Notes under the pieces: generated by a model
What the model was told of the DNA's origin: nothing
Database searches by the model: none
What the model saw: the letters and a program-made list of their open reading frames with translations, nothing else
Assembly (NCBI RefSeq): GCF_014645235.1
Contig: NZ_BMLM01000001.1
Coordinates: forward strand, 744,001-808,000
Reading direction: 5' to 3'
Source: Agrococcus terreus
GTDB taxonomy: Bacteria > Actinomycetota > Actinomycetes > Actinomycetales > Microbacteriaceae
Length of the DNA stretch: 64,000 bases
Shown: positions 25,677 through 33,068 of the stretch, piece by piece
Position numbering within the stretch: position 1 is the stretch's first letter
Layout: each line of letters begins with the position of its first letter
Made by a program: the position numbers and the translations under genes

Positions 25677-26192
25677 ATGGCTCGATCGGTCCGATCCAGG
25701 CAGCTGGTGATCGCGGCGGCCGTCGTGGCGCTGTCGTCGCTCCTTGGCGGGTGCGCGTCGACGCAGCAGGCGCTGCGCGGACCGATCCGCTCGCTCGTGC
25801 AGTCCAACGCCGACGCGCTGGTGGCGCTCGACAGCGCGGCTGCACGGCAGGCCCGCGTCGCCGCCCTGCTGGCGGAGGCGCGGGCAGCGGCGGCAGCCGC
25901 CTACCGCGAGGCCGCCGATGCGCGTGCGCAGCTCGTCGCGACGCCCGAGGGGGCGGAGGCGCTCTCGGATGCGTGCGGTGTCCTCGTGGACGCGGCGACC
26001 GGCCAGGTGCCTGTCGGTGCCGAGGAGCGCGTCAGGTACCTCTTCGAGGTCGCCCGCGTGCGCAGCCCCGCGCAGAGCCTCCTCGATGACGTGGCTGCCG
26101 TCGAGGAGGTCATCATGGCCTATCGCGACGGTCGCGCCGATGCGGCCGCCCTGCAGCTCGCGACGCTCGGCTTCACGAGCGTCTACTGCTGA
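25677..26192 (+). CDS. small lipoprotein of unknown function
   Basis: A 171-residue lipoprotein: basic N-terminus, hydrophobic h-region (LVIAAAVVALSSLL) and lipobox LGGC. The mature part is helical and alanine-rich with one Cys pair candidate (SDACGV and the C-terminal residue). The ATG at 25677 is preferred over an earlier in-frame codon because GAGGAGG stands directly upstream and the signal peptide then fits. Its stop overlaps the HrpA stop from the other strand by 10 bp. No family recognised. Confidence 0.75.
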   Translation: MARSVRSRQLVIAAAVVALSSLLGGCASTQQALRGPIRSLVQSNADALVALDSAAARQARVAALLAEARAAAAAAYREAADARAQLVATPEGAEALSDACGVLVDAATGQVPVGAEERVRYLFEVARVRSPAQSLLDDVAAVEEVIMAYRDGRADAAALQLATLGFTSVYC

Positions 26193-29100
26193 GGCTCCGG
26201 CGCGAGCGCCTTCCGGATGCGCTGCAGCGACACCGGCCCGGCCGCACCGAGCGGCTGCGCGAAGAGCGACACACGCAGCTCCTCCAGCAGCCACCGCGCG
26301 GTCACGAGCCGCTCCGGCGCGTCCGCCGCGGGCGGCAGCTGCCCGCCCGCATCCCGGTACAGGGCCGTCGCCTGCTCGACCTCGCCCATCCACACCCGGT
26401 CGCGGTGCGCCGTCTCGGGCAGCCGCCGCACGCGGTGCTCGATGGCCTTGAGGTACACCTCGAGCCGCGGCAGCCGCTCGAGCCCCGTGCGCGAGACGAA
26501 CCCGTCGAAGACGAGCGCGTCGAGCTGCGCGCGCGCGTCGGCGAGCGCCGACATGTGCGCGAGCGACTGCCCCTCGCGGATCGCGCGGTCGGCCGCGCGG
26601 TGCGCCGCCAGGATCGCGGCCACCCGCGATGCCAGGGCGAACATCCGCTCCACGACGCCATCGGCCACCCGCGCACGCAGCGCCTCGAACTCGGCCACGC
26701 CCGTCACCGGCGCCAGCTCGGCGTCGATGAGCGCGAGCATCAGGTCGTCGAAGAGGCGGTTCGTCGACGGGTAGGGGCTCGAGCCGATCGCGAGCCGCTC
26801 GGCCTGCGTGAGGTTCGACTGCACGTACGGCGCCGGGCTCGGCACCTGCGCGAGCAGCAGCTGCCGCACGGCCTCGCGCTGCGCGGCGGCCTGCGCCTCC
26901 TGCGTCGCCGCGAGCCGGATGCCGATGCGGCCCTTGCCGGTCACCGCGTAGCCGGGGAACGCCCGCACCCGCGAGCGCCCCTGCTGCACGTCGATGTGGG
27001 CGGGCAGGTCGGTGTCGAAGCCGGCCACCTCGTCGCGCTCGAGGTCGCTCGTGACGCGCTCGGCGACCTTCGCGACCTGCTCGCGGCTGCGCTCGGCGAA
27101 GCGCCGCTGCAGCGCCTCGAGGTCCTTGCCGGCGCCGAGCCTGCGGCCGCGGCCGTCCTCGACCGCGAACGTCGGCTTGAGGTGGTCGGGCACGCGCAGC
27201 ATGTCGACGTCGGTGCCGGATGCCTGCACGTGCGCCGTGCGGGCGATGCGGGCCGCGAGCACCTCGGCGAGGCTGCGCTCGCCCGGCTCCGCGGGCAGGT
27301 CGGCGAGCATGCCGCGCGCCCAGTCGGCGGCCGGCACGACGTGCTTGCGGACGTGCTTCGGGAGCGCCTTGATCATCGCCGTCAGCAGCTCCTCGCGCAT
27401 GCCCGGCACGAGCCAGTCGAAGCCGGCGGGGCTGAGCCGTGGCAGCACCGCGACGGGCACGTGCACGGTGAGGCCGTCGTCGGCGGCGCCCGGCTCGAAG
27501 CGGTAGGTGAGGCGCAGCTGCTGCTCGCCCTGCCGCCACCGGCCGGGGAACGCGCGCTGGTCGATCGTCGCGTCCTCGCCGACGAGGTCGGCGCGCGTCA
27601 TCGTGAGGAGGTCGGGGCGCGCCTCCCGCTCCTTCCGCCACCACCCCTCGAACGAGCGCGTCGACGCGACGTCGGCCGGGATCCGCGCGTCGAAGAACGC
27701 GAACACGGCCTCGTCGCCGACGAGCAGGTCGCGGCGGCGCTGGCGGTCCTCGAGGCGCTCGAGCTCGCGGATGAGCTCGCGGTTGCGGCGCTCGAACTCC
27801 TGCGGCGAGTCCCACTCGCCCTCGACGAGCGCGTGCCGGATGAAGAGCTCCCGCGCGTGCTCCGGGTCGATGCGCTGGAACTGGATGCGGCGGCGCTCCA
27901 CGATCGGCACGCCGAACAGCGTCACCTTCTCGTAGGCGACGACGGCGCCCTGCTTGCGTTCCCAGTGCGGCTCCGACACCTGCCGCTTGGCGAGGTCGCC
28001 CGCGAGCGGCTCTGCCCAGGCGAGGTCGATGGATGCGGCGGTGCGGGCGAAGAGGCGGCTGGTCTCGACGAGCTCGGCCGCCATGACCGCGCGCGGCGGC
28101 TGCTTGGCGAGGCCGGAGCCCGGGAACAGCTGGAAGCGGGCGCCGCGGGCGCCGAGGTACTCGGCGCGCATCCGCTGGCGGCGCTTCGACTCCCCGGGGC
28201 GGGCCTGCTGCTGCTTGCCGCTCTCATCGACCACGCCGATCCGGCCGAGGAGGCCCGCGAGGAGCGCCTTGTGGACGGCATCGGCGTCGACGCTCGTGGC
28301 GAGCGAGCCGGGGGCGCCGTCGGCCGCTGCCGCGGCGCGCTCGGCGAGGGTGCCCCTCGCTGGTCGAGGAGGCCGCGCAGCGGCCGTCTCGAGACCATCC
28401 CCGACCCTGGTCTCGAGACGCGCCCCGCCTCCGGCGGCGCGCTCCTCGACCACCGGAGGAGCCTTCGGCAGCCGCAGCGCCCTGCTCAGCTGCCGCACCA
28501 CGTCCTGCCACTCCCGCACCCGCAGGAACGAGAGGTGCTCGGCCTTCAGCGTGCGCCGGAACTGGTTGCCCGAGAGCGTCGCCTGCCGCTCCTGCAGGTA
28601 GCGCCACAGCGCGAGCATCGTGATGAAGTCGCTCGTCGGGTCGACGAAGCGCGCGTGCTGCCGGTCCGCCTCCTCGCGGCGCTCGACGGGGCGCTCGCGC
28701 GGATCCTGGATCGTCAGGCCCGCGACGATCGCGACGACGTCGTGGGCGACCCCCGCATCCCGCCCGGCGATGGCCATGCGGCCGAAGCGGGGGTCGACGG
28801 GGAGGCGCGCGAGGTCGCGGCCGATGCGCGTCACGTCGCCCTTGGGCGAGAGCGCGCCGAGCTCGCGCAGCAGGTCGCGGCCGTCCTTGAGGCCGCGCGG
28901 GTCGGGCGGCTGGAGGAACGGGAACTCCTCGAGCGGCCCGAGCCCGAGCGTCGCCGCCTGCAGGATGACGGCGGCGAGGTTGGTGCGCAGGATCTCGGGG
29001 TCGGTGAAGGCGGGCCGCTTCTCGAAGTCGCTCTCCGCGTAGAGGCGGATCGCGATGCCGGGCGCGACGCGCCCCGCGCGGCCGGAGCGCTGGTCGGCGC

Positions 29101-30094
29101 TCGCCTGGCTGATCGCCTCGATCGGCAGCCGCTGCACCTTGGCGCGCGCCGAGTAGCGCGAGATGCGCGCCGTGCCGGTGTCGATGACGTGCCGGATGCC
29201 GGGCACCGTGAGGCTCGTCTCGGCCACGTTCGTGGCGAGCACGACGCGGCGCTGGATGCCCGCACGGCTCGAGCGCTCGAAGACGCGGTGCTGCTCGGCG
29301 GCGCTCAGGCGGCCGTAGAGCGGCAGCACCTCGGTGCGGTCGCCGAGCCTGCCCTCGAGCTGGCGCTGCGCCTCCCGGATCTCGGCCTCGCTGGGCAGGA
29401 ACACGAGCACGTCGCCGCTGTCGTCGCGCGCGATCTCGGCGAGCGCCTGCTGGATGCCGTCGATCGGGTCGAGATCGGCGGCCGGCCCGTCGCCCTCCTC
29501 GTCGTCCATCGCTTCCGCCACGAGCGGGCGGTAGCGCACGTCGACGGGGAACGTGCGGCCCGACACCTCGATGATCGGGGCGCCGCCGAAGTGCCGCGAG
29601 AACGACTCCGGGTCGATCGTCGCGGAGGTGACGATGACCTTGAGGTCGGGGCGGCGGGGGAGGAGTCGCTGCAGGTAGCCGATGAGGAAGTCGATGGTGA
29701 GGCTGCGCTCGTGCGCCTCGTCGATGATGATCGTGTCGTACGCCGCGAGGTCGCGGTCGCGGTGCATCTCGGCGAGCAGGATGCCGTCGGTCATCACCTT
29801 GACCTTGGTGTCCGCGCCCACGACGTCCGTGAACCGCACCTTGTAGCCGACGGTGCCGCCGAGCTCCTCGCCCAGCTCCTCGGCGATGCGTTCGGCGATG
29901 GTGCGCGCGGCGATGCGGCGCGGCTGCGTGTGGCCGATGCTCGTGCGGCCGAGCTCGAGGCACATCTTCGGCAGCTGCGTCGTCTTGCCCGAGCCGGTGG
30001 CGCCGGCGACGATCACTACCTGGTGGTCGCGGATCGCCGCCATGATCTCGTCGCGCCGAGCGGAGACCGGCAGGTCCGGGTACTCGATGCGCAT
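26183..30094 (-). CDS. hrpA: ATP-dependent RNA helicase HrpA
   Basis: A 1303-residue DEAH-box helicase, normal length for HrpA, which acts on structured or ribosome-bound mRNA. Walker A GATGSGKTTQLPK (about residue 31), QPRRIAARTIAERI, DEAH in IIIDEAHERSLT, SAT in VTSATIDP, TNVAETSLTVPGI and QRSGRAGRV are intact, followed by HA2, OB and the long HrpA C-terminus. The ATG at 30094 starts at the family N-terminus (MRIEYPDLPVSARRDEI); the open frame further upstream is antisense to the next gene. Near residues 545-580 a 90-bp palindrome is embedded in frame, expanding the linker between the HA2/OB region and SVDADAVHKALLAGLLG. Confidence 0.95.
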   Translation of the reverse strand: MRIEYPDLPVSARRDEIMAAIRDHQVVIVAGATGSGKTTQLPKMCLELGRTSIGHTQPRRIAARTIAERIAEELGEELGGTVGYKVRFTDVVGADTKVKVMTDGILLAEMHRDRDLAAYDTIIIDEAHERSLTIDFLIGYLQRLLPRRPDLKVIVTSATIDPESFSRHFGGAPIIEVSGRTFPVDVRYRPLVAEAMDDEEGDGPAADLDPIDGIQQALAEIARDDSGDVLVFLPSEAEIREAQRQLEGRLGDRTEVLPLYGRLSAAEQHRVFERSSRAGIQRRVVLATNVAETSLTVPGIRHVIDTGTARISRYSARAKVQRLPIEAISQASADQRSGRAGRVAPGIAIRLYAESDFEKRPAFTDPEILRTNLAAVILQAATLGLGPLEEFPFLQPPDPRGLKDGRDLLRELGALSPKGDVTRIGRDLARLPVDPRFGRMAIAGRDAGVAHDVVAIVAGLTIQDPRERPVERREEADRQHARFVDPTSDFITMLALWRYLQERQATLSGNQFRRTLKAEHLSFLRVREWQDVVRQLSRALRLPKAPPVVEERAAGGGARLETRVGDGLETAAARPPRPARGTLAERAAAAADGAPGSLATSVDADAVHKALLAGLLGRIGVVDESGKQQQARPGESKRRQRMRAEYLGARGARFQLFPGSGLAKQPPRAVMAAELVETSRLFARTAASIDLAWAEPLAGDLAKRQVSEPHWERKQGAVVAYEKVTLFGVPIVERRRIQFQRIDPEHARELFIRHALVEGEWDSPQEFERRNRELIRELERLEDRQRRRDLLVGDEAVFAFFDARIPADVASTRSFEGWWRKEREARPDLLTMTRADLVGEDATIDQRAFPGRWRQGEQQLRLTYRFEPGAADDGLTVHVPVAVLPRLSPAGFDWLVPGMREELLTAMIKALPKHVRKHVVPAADWARGMLADLPAEPGERSLAEVLAARIARTAHVQASGTDVDMLRVPDHLKPTFAVEDGRGRRLGAGKDLEALQRRFAERSREQVAKVAERVTSDLERDEVAGFDTDLPAHIDVQQGRSRVRAFPGYAVTGKGRIGIRLAATQEAQAAAQREAVRQLLLAQVPSPAPYVQSNLTQAERLAIGSSPYPSTNRLFDDLMLALIDAELAPVTGVAEFEALRARVADGVVERMFALASRVAAILAAHRAADRAIREGQSLAHMSALADARAQLDALVFDGFVSRTGLERLPRLEVYLKAIEHRVRRLPETAHRDRVWMGEVEQATALYRDAGGQLPPAADAPERLVTARWLLEELRVSLFAQPLGAAGPVSLQRIRKALAPEPQQ
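28362..28451. repeat. 90-bp palindromic repeat inside hrpA
   Basis: Two inverted modules: GGTCGAGGA (28362-28370), a GGCCGCGCAGCGGCC mini-hairpin, GTCTCGAGACC (28386-28396), a 12-nt spacer, GGTCTCGAGAC (28409-28419), a second GC-rich mini-hairpin, and TCCTCGACC ending at 28451. It is exactly 30 codons long and translated without a stop (reading VVEERAAGGGARLETRVGDG and onwards). The same GGTCGAGGAG...GTCTCGAGACC module recurs at 51.8 kb. Confidence 0.85.
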
Positions 30095-30170
30095 CCCGCC
30101 ATTCTCGCGCACGTGCGCGGGGCGCCGCTGCGCGCCGCGGTGGCCCTCTGACGCCGCCTCCGAGGTCCGC

Positions 30171-30228
30171 GGACCCTCTCGTGCATCCGGGACCCGCTCG
30201 TGGGGGTCTCGGATGCACGGAGGGGTCC
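30171..30228. repeat. palindromic repeat upstream of the AbiEi/DUF559-like gene
   Basis: Arms of 25 nt at 30171-30195 and 30204-30228 pair at 21 of 25 positions with an 8-nt loop. Each arm is GGACCC, a CGTGCATCC core, then GGGACCC. A perfect 12-bp palindrome GGTCCGCGGACC (30164-30175) overlaps its left end. Same family and loop size as the element at 31262-31319. Confidence 0.85.
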
Positions 30229-30307
30229 CGGATCGACGGCGGCGCGTGACGCCGGGCGCGTCCACAGGCGGGCGTCGAGCCACGACGCGCAAGCGGCGCC
30301 GGATGCG

Positions 30308-31294
30308 ATGCTCCGCTGCATGCAAGGGCCATGGGACGACCGCGTGCCGCTGCAACGAGCGCGGGACCTCCGAGCGGACGACCCGCGCAGAGCCCCGGCG
30401 CGGGAAGCCGCGCTCGAGCCGATCCGACGCGGCGTGTACGCGCCGTCGACGGCACTGGTCGGTGCCGGTCGAGAGGCCCGCTACCTCGCGCGGATCGAGG
30501 CGGTGTCGGTGGCCCGAAGCGCGCCCATGTTCGCCCGGGAGTCGGCGCTCGCGCTCCACGGCATCCCCTACGGCGCGGAGCCCGAGCGCGTCTTCACGAC
30601 CGGCGACCGCAGGACCGCCGGGCTGAAGGCCGGCGTGCAGCACGCGCGCGTCGACCTGGATCCGGAGGACGTGACCACGGTCCACGGCCTCCGGGCGTGC
30701 ACGCTGCCGTACGCGCTCGCGGACGTCGCCCGTCGTCGCGAGCCGCGCGTCGCGGTCGCCGCGATCGATGCGGCGCTGCACGCGGGCCTCGTGCAGCGCG
30801 GTGCGATCCTCACGGCGCTCGACCGCCAGGGACCGACCGGACGATCGAGAGCGGCGGCAGCCGTCGCGTTCGCGGACGCCGCGGCGGAGTCGGTCGGCGA
30901 GTCGTGGTCGCGCGTCACGATCCGGCTGCTCGGCTTCGAGGCGCCCGAGCTGCAGGCGGTCGTCGCCGGAGGGAGCGGACGGCTGTGGCGGGGCGACTTC
31001 CGCTGGCGTCGACCGGGGCGGCGTCCTCTGCTCGGCGAGTTCGACGGCATGCAGAAGTACGGGGAGCTCGCTGCGCGTGAGGGGCGCTCCGGAGCGTCGG
31101 CGCTCGCGGCCGAGAAGCACCGCGAGGACGACCTGCGCTTCGAGCACGATGTCGCCCGCTGGGTGTGGCTCGACGTGCTGCGCCCGGAGCGGCTGGAGGC
31201 GATCCTCGACAGGCACGAGGTGCCCCGCATAGCGCGTCGATCGCTCTGGCTCCCGGATCCGGGACCCCTTCGCGCATCCGGGACCCGCAGGTGA
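30308..31294 (+). CDS. AbiEi-like / DUF559-like protein (possible type IV antitoxin or VSR-type nuclease fold)
   Basis: About 328 residues. The N-terminal part (RARDLRADDPRR, then LEPIRRGVYAPS) resembles the winged-helix start of AbiEi-type antitoxin proteins. ARESALALHGIPYG and HGLRACTLPYALADVAR are also typical of that actinobacterial family. The C-terminal part (DFRWRRPGRRPLLGEFDGMQKYG, in pieces, around residues 220-245) has the spacing of acidic residues seen in VSR/DUF559 endonuclease-like folds. The start (ATG 30308, or 30320) is uncertain because no ribosome site is visible. The last ten codons and the stop lie inside a palindromic repeat, and another repeat of the same family stands 80 bp before the start. 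No partner toxin gene (AbiEii) is adjacent. Confidence 0.6.
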   Translation: MLRCMQGPWDDRVPLQRARDLRADDPRRAPAREAALEPIRRGVYAPSTALVGAGREARYLARIEAVSVARSAPMFARESALALHGIPYGAEPERVFTTGDRRTAGLKAGVQHARVDLDPEDVTTVHGLRACTLPYALADVARRREPRVAVAAIDAALHAGLVQRGAILTALDRQGPTGRSRAAAAVAFADAAAESVGESWSRVTIRLLGFEAPELQAVVAGGSGRLWRGDFRWRRPGRRPLLGEFDGMQKYGELAAREGRSGASALAAEKHREDDLRFEHDVARWVWLDVLRPERLEAILDRHEVPRIARRSLWLPDPGPLRASGTRR

Positions 31295-31319
31295 GGGTCC
31301 CCGATGCGCGAAGGGGTCC
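31262..31319. repeat. palindromic repeat overlapping the 3' end of the AbiEi/DUF559-like gene
   Basis: Arms of 25 nt at 31262-31286 and 31295-31319 pair at 24 of 25 positions with an 8-nt loop that contains the stop codon of the upstream gene (31292-31294). Arms have the GGACCC - CGCGCATCC core - GGGACCC design of the 30.2-kb copy. It may also act as a terminator. Confidence 0.88.
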
Positions 31320-31374
31320 GCGATCGCGGGCGGCGCTCGGGGGACGCTCAGCGCGCGGCGGCAGGATCGCCCGC

Positions 31375-31848
31375 ATGGACATCACGGACAACGGCCCGGA
31401 GCCGAACGCGTTCGACATCGAGGCCGCCACGAAGCAGAACGGCGCCTACCGCCGCGTCGCATGGACGGGCAAGCACCTCCAGGTGACGCTCATGTCGATC
31501 GAGCCCGGCGGCGCGATCGGCCTCGAGGTGCACTACGGCACCGACCAGTTCCTGCGCGTCGACGCCGGCCGCGGCGTCGTCGTCATGGGCCCCGACAAGG
31601 ACGACCTGAGCTTCGAGCAGGAGATCTCGGACGGCTGGTCGATCCAGGTGCCCGAGGGCACGTGGCACGACGTGCGCAACACCGGCGACGAGCCGCTGCG
31701 CCTCTACTCGATCTACGCGCCCACCCACCACGCGCAGGGCATCGTGCAGGAGACCGCCGACGACGCCGAGGCCGACGAGGACGCGGGCCGCGACGAGCCG
31801 CCGTCGTGGGTCGAGGAGGTCGACGAGAAGGGCGAGGACTCGGCCTAG
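31375..31848 (+). CDS. cupin-domain protein
   Basis: A 157-residue single-domain cupin, the small cytoplasmic beta-barrel fold used by metal-dependent isomerases and oxygenases. Motif 1 is GLEVHYGTDQFLRVDAG (about residues 48-64) and motif 2 PEGTWHDVRNTGDEPLRL (about 100-117), giving His and Glu/Gln metal ligands. The best-known relatives are annotated as mannose-6-phosphate isomerase-like cupins, but no activity is shown. The C-terminal 30 residues are acidic and disordered. ATG at 31375 has CAGGAT 7 nt upstream, a near-consensus leaderless -10; the longer frame from 31165 overlaps the preceding gene and palindrome. Confidence 0.85.
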   Translation: MDITDNGPEPNAFDIEAATKQNGAYRRVAWTGKHLQVTLMSIEPGGAIGLEVHYGTDQFLRVDAGRGVVVMGPDKDDLSFEQEISDGWSIQVPEGTWHDVRNTGDEPLRLYSIYAPTHHAQGIVQETADDAEADEDAGRDEPPSWVEEVDEKGEDSA

Positions 31849-31882
31849 GCCGGGTGCCGCCCGGAGCGGCAGCCCGGAACGC

Positions 31883-31918
31883 CAGAGCGCCCGGCCCCTC
31901 GAGGGGTCGGGCGCTCTG
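31883..31918. terminator. bidirectional hairpin terminator
   Basis: Nearly perfect stem CAGAGCGCCCG...CGGGCGCTCTG with CCCC/GGGG around a TCGA loop, between the convergent cupin and His-rich membrane protein genes. Confidence 0.75.
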
Positions 31919-31957
31919 CTGCGTACGGTCCCGCGGATCGCGGCGACGCGGATGCGG

Positions 31958-32917
31958 TCAGTGCCTGCCGTCGTCGGCCGGTCGGTGGTCGTCCTCGGCG
32001 CCGGCGGGGCCGTCGATGCGGTCCTCCTCGGCCTCGGCGCGGATGGCCTCGTCGCCGTCGGGCGTGGCGATGTCGGGGTCGGCGCCGACGACGACCGTGC
32101 CGTCGACCGGCTCCGGGCCGCCCGTGTCGCCGCCCGCGGGCGCGGTGCCGCCGTGGCCGTCGTGCTCGTCGTGGTGCATGTGCGCTCCTCCGTCGGTCGG
32201 GTGCGGGTGCCCCTCGTGGTGGCCGTGGTGGTCGTCGAGGCCGTGGCGCGCCTCGTGGGCGTGCTGCTCCCCGTGTCCGTCCACCGCGATCGGCGGGAGC
32301 CCCTCGTCGCTCGTGCGCGGCAACGCCGCGCCGCCGACCTGGCCCGGCACGGCGCCGAGGCGCGCATCCGGCACCGGGTCGCCGTCGTGGGGGAGGGGCG
32401 CGGCGGTGGAGTCGCCCGCGCGCGGGCCGGCCACCTCGACGTGCGGGGTCGTGCCGCGCTCGGCGGCCGCGGCGCCGGCGGCGCCCGCCGCGCCAGCGGC
32501 GCCGACCAGCCCGGCAGCGCCGACCGGCCCGGCGGCAGCGGCGGCCCCGGGGCCCGGACCCGCCGGAGCACCCGCCGGCGCCGTCCCCGGCGCGGGGTCG
32601 TCGCTGTCGTCGGTGTCGCCGTCGAGCGGGTTGTCGCCGATGAGCGGGGGCAGCTCCTCGCCGCGCGGGCCGCGCCGCTCGAGCACGAACACGGCCGAGA
32701 GCATCGTGATGAGCGCGAGGCCCACGTAGATCCAGCCGATGACGTTGAGCGTCACGATGCCGAGGCCGTCGGTGACGCGCGCGAAGCTCAGGATCGCGAA
32801 GAGCGCACCGAGGCCGACGAGCACGCTCGTGACGATCACGAACCATCCGGGCCGCGTGCGGCGGGTCGCGATCACGGCGCCCAGCACGAGGGCGGTGAGG
32901 CCGAGCAGGAAGTGCAT
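31958..32917 (-). CDS. membrane protein with His-rich cytoplasmic or external tail
   Basis: A 319-residue protein with three N-terminal membrane segments (FLLGLTALVLGAVIA; GWFVIVTSVLVGLGALFAIL; IVTLNVIGWIYVGLALITM), then about 230 residues of low-complexity sequence. The tail is first Gly/Ala/Pro-rich, then has a His-rich stretch (about residues 220-265, with DDHHGHHEGHPHP and HMHHDEHDGHGG), then Asp/Glu-rich. His clusters of this type often bind Zn, Ni, Co or Cu, but no transporter domain is present. A minus-strand TAGGCT ends 6 nt before the ATG at 32917, supporting that start. Function unknown. Confidence 0.7.
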   Translation of the reverse strand: MHFLLGLTALVLGAVIATRRTRPGWFVIVTSVLVGLGALFAILSFARVTDGLGIVTLNVIGWIYVGLALITMLSAVFVLERRGPRGEELPPLIGDNPLDGDTDDSDDPAPGTAPAGAPAGPGPGAAAAAGPVGAAGLVGAAGAAGAAGAAAAERGTTPHVEVAGPRAGDSTAAPLPHDGDPVPDARLGAVPGQVGGAALPRTSDEGLPPIAVDGHGEQHAHEARHGLDDHHGHHEGHPHPTDGGAHMHHDEHDGHGGTAPAGGDTGGPEPVDGTVVVGADPDIATPDGDEAIRAEAEEDRIDGPAGAEDDHRPADDGRH

Positions 32918-32923
32918 GCGGTC

Positions 32924-32929
32924 AGCCTA
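32924..32929 (-). promoter_or_regulatory. leaderless promoter -10 box of the His-rich membrane protein gene
   Basis: On the minus strand TAGGCT ends 6 nt before the ATG at 32917. Confidence 0.5.
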
Positions 32930-33054
32930 GGCGCGGACCCTGGATGCTGGGCCTCCCGGATCCGAGAGGCCGCCGGGCGCGGATCCGCGCGGCGGCCGCC
33001 CGCGTCCGGAGCCCCGAGCGCGGATCCCCGGCGAGTCGGGTGGGCGCCCTCGCC

Positions 33055-33060
33055 TATCCT
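33055..33060 (+). promoter_or_regulatory. leaderless promoter -10 box of the DEAD/DEAH helicase gene
   Basis: TATCCT ends 8 nt before the ATG at 33069; no ribosome site is visible between. Confidence 0.5.
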
Positions 33061-33068
33061 CGACAGCG

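Noticed and set aside
26183-31216. A 1677-codon HrpA frame
   Set aside because: HrpA homology starts at 30094; the rest is antisense to the AbiEi/DUF559-like gene and through a palindrome.
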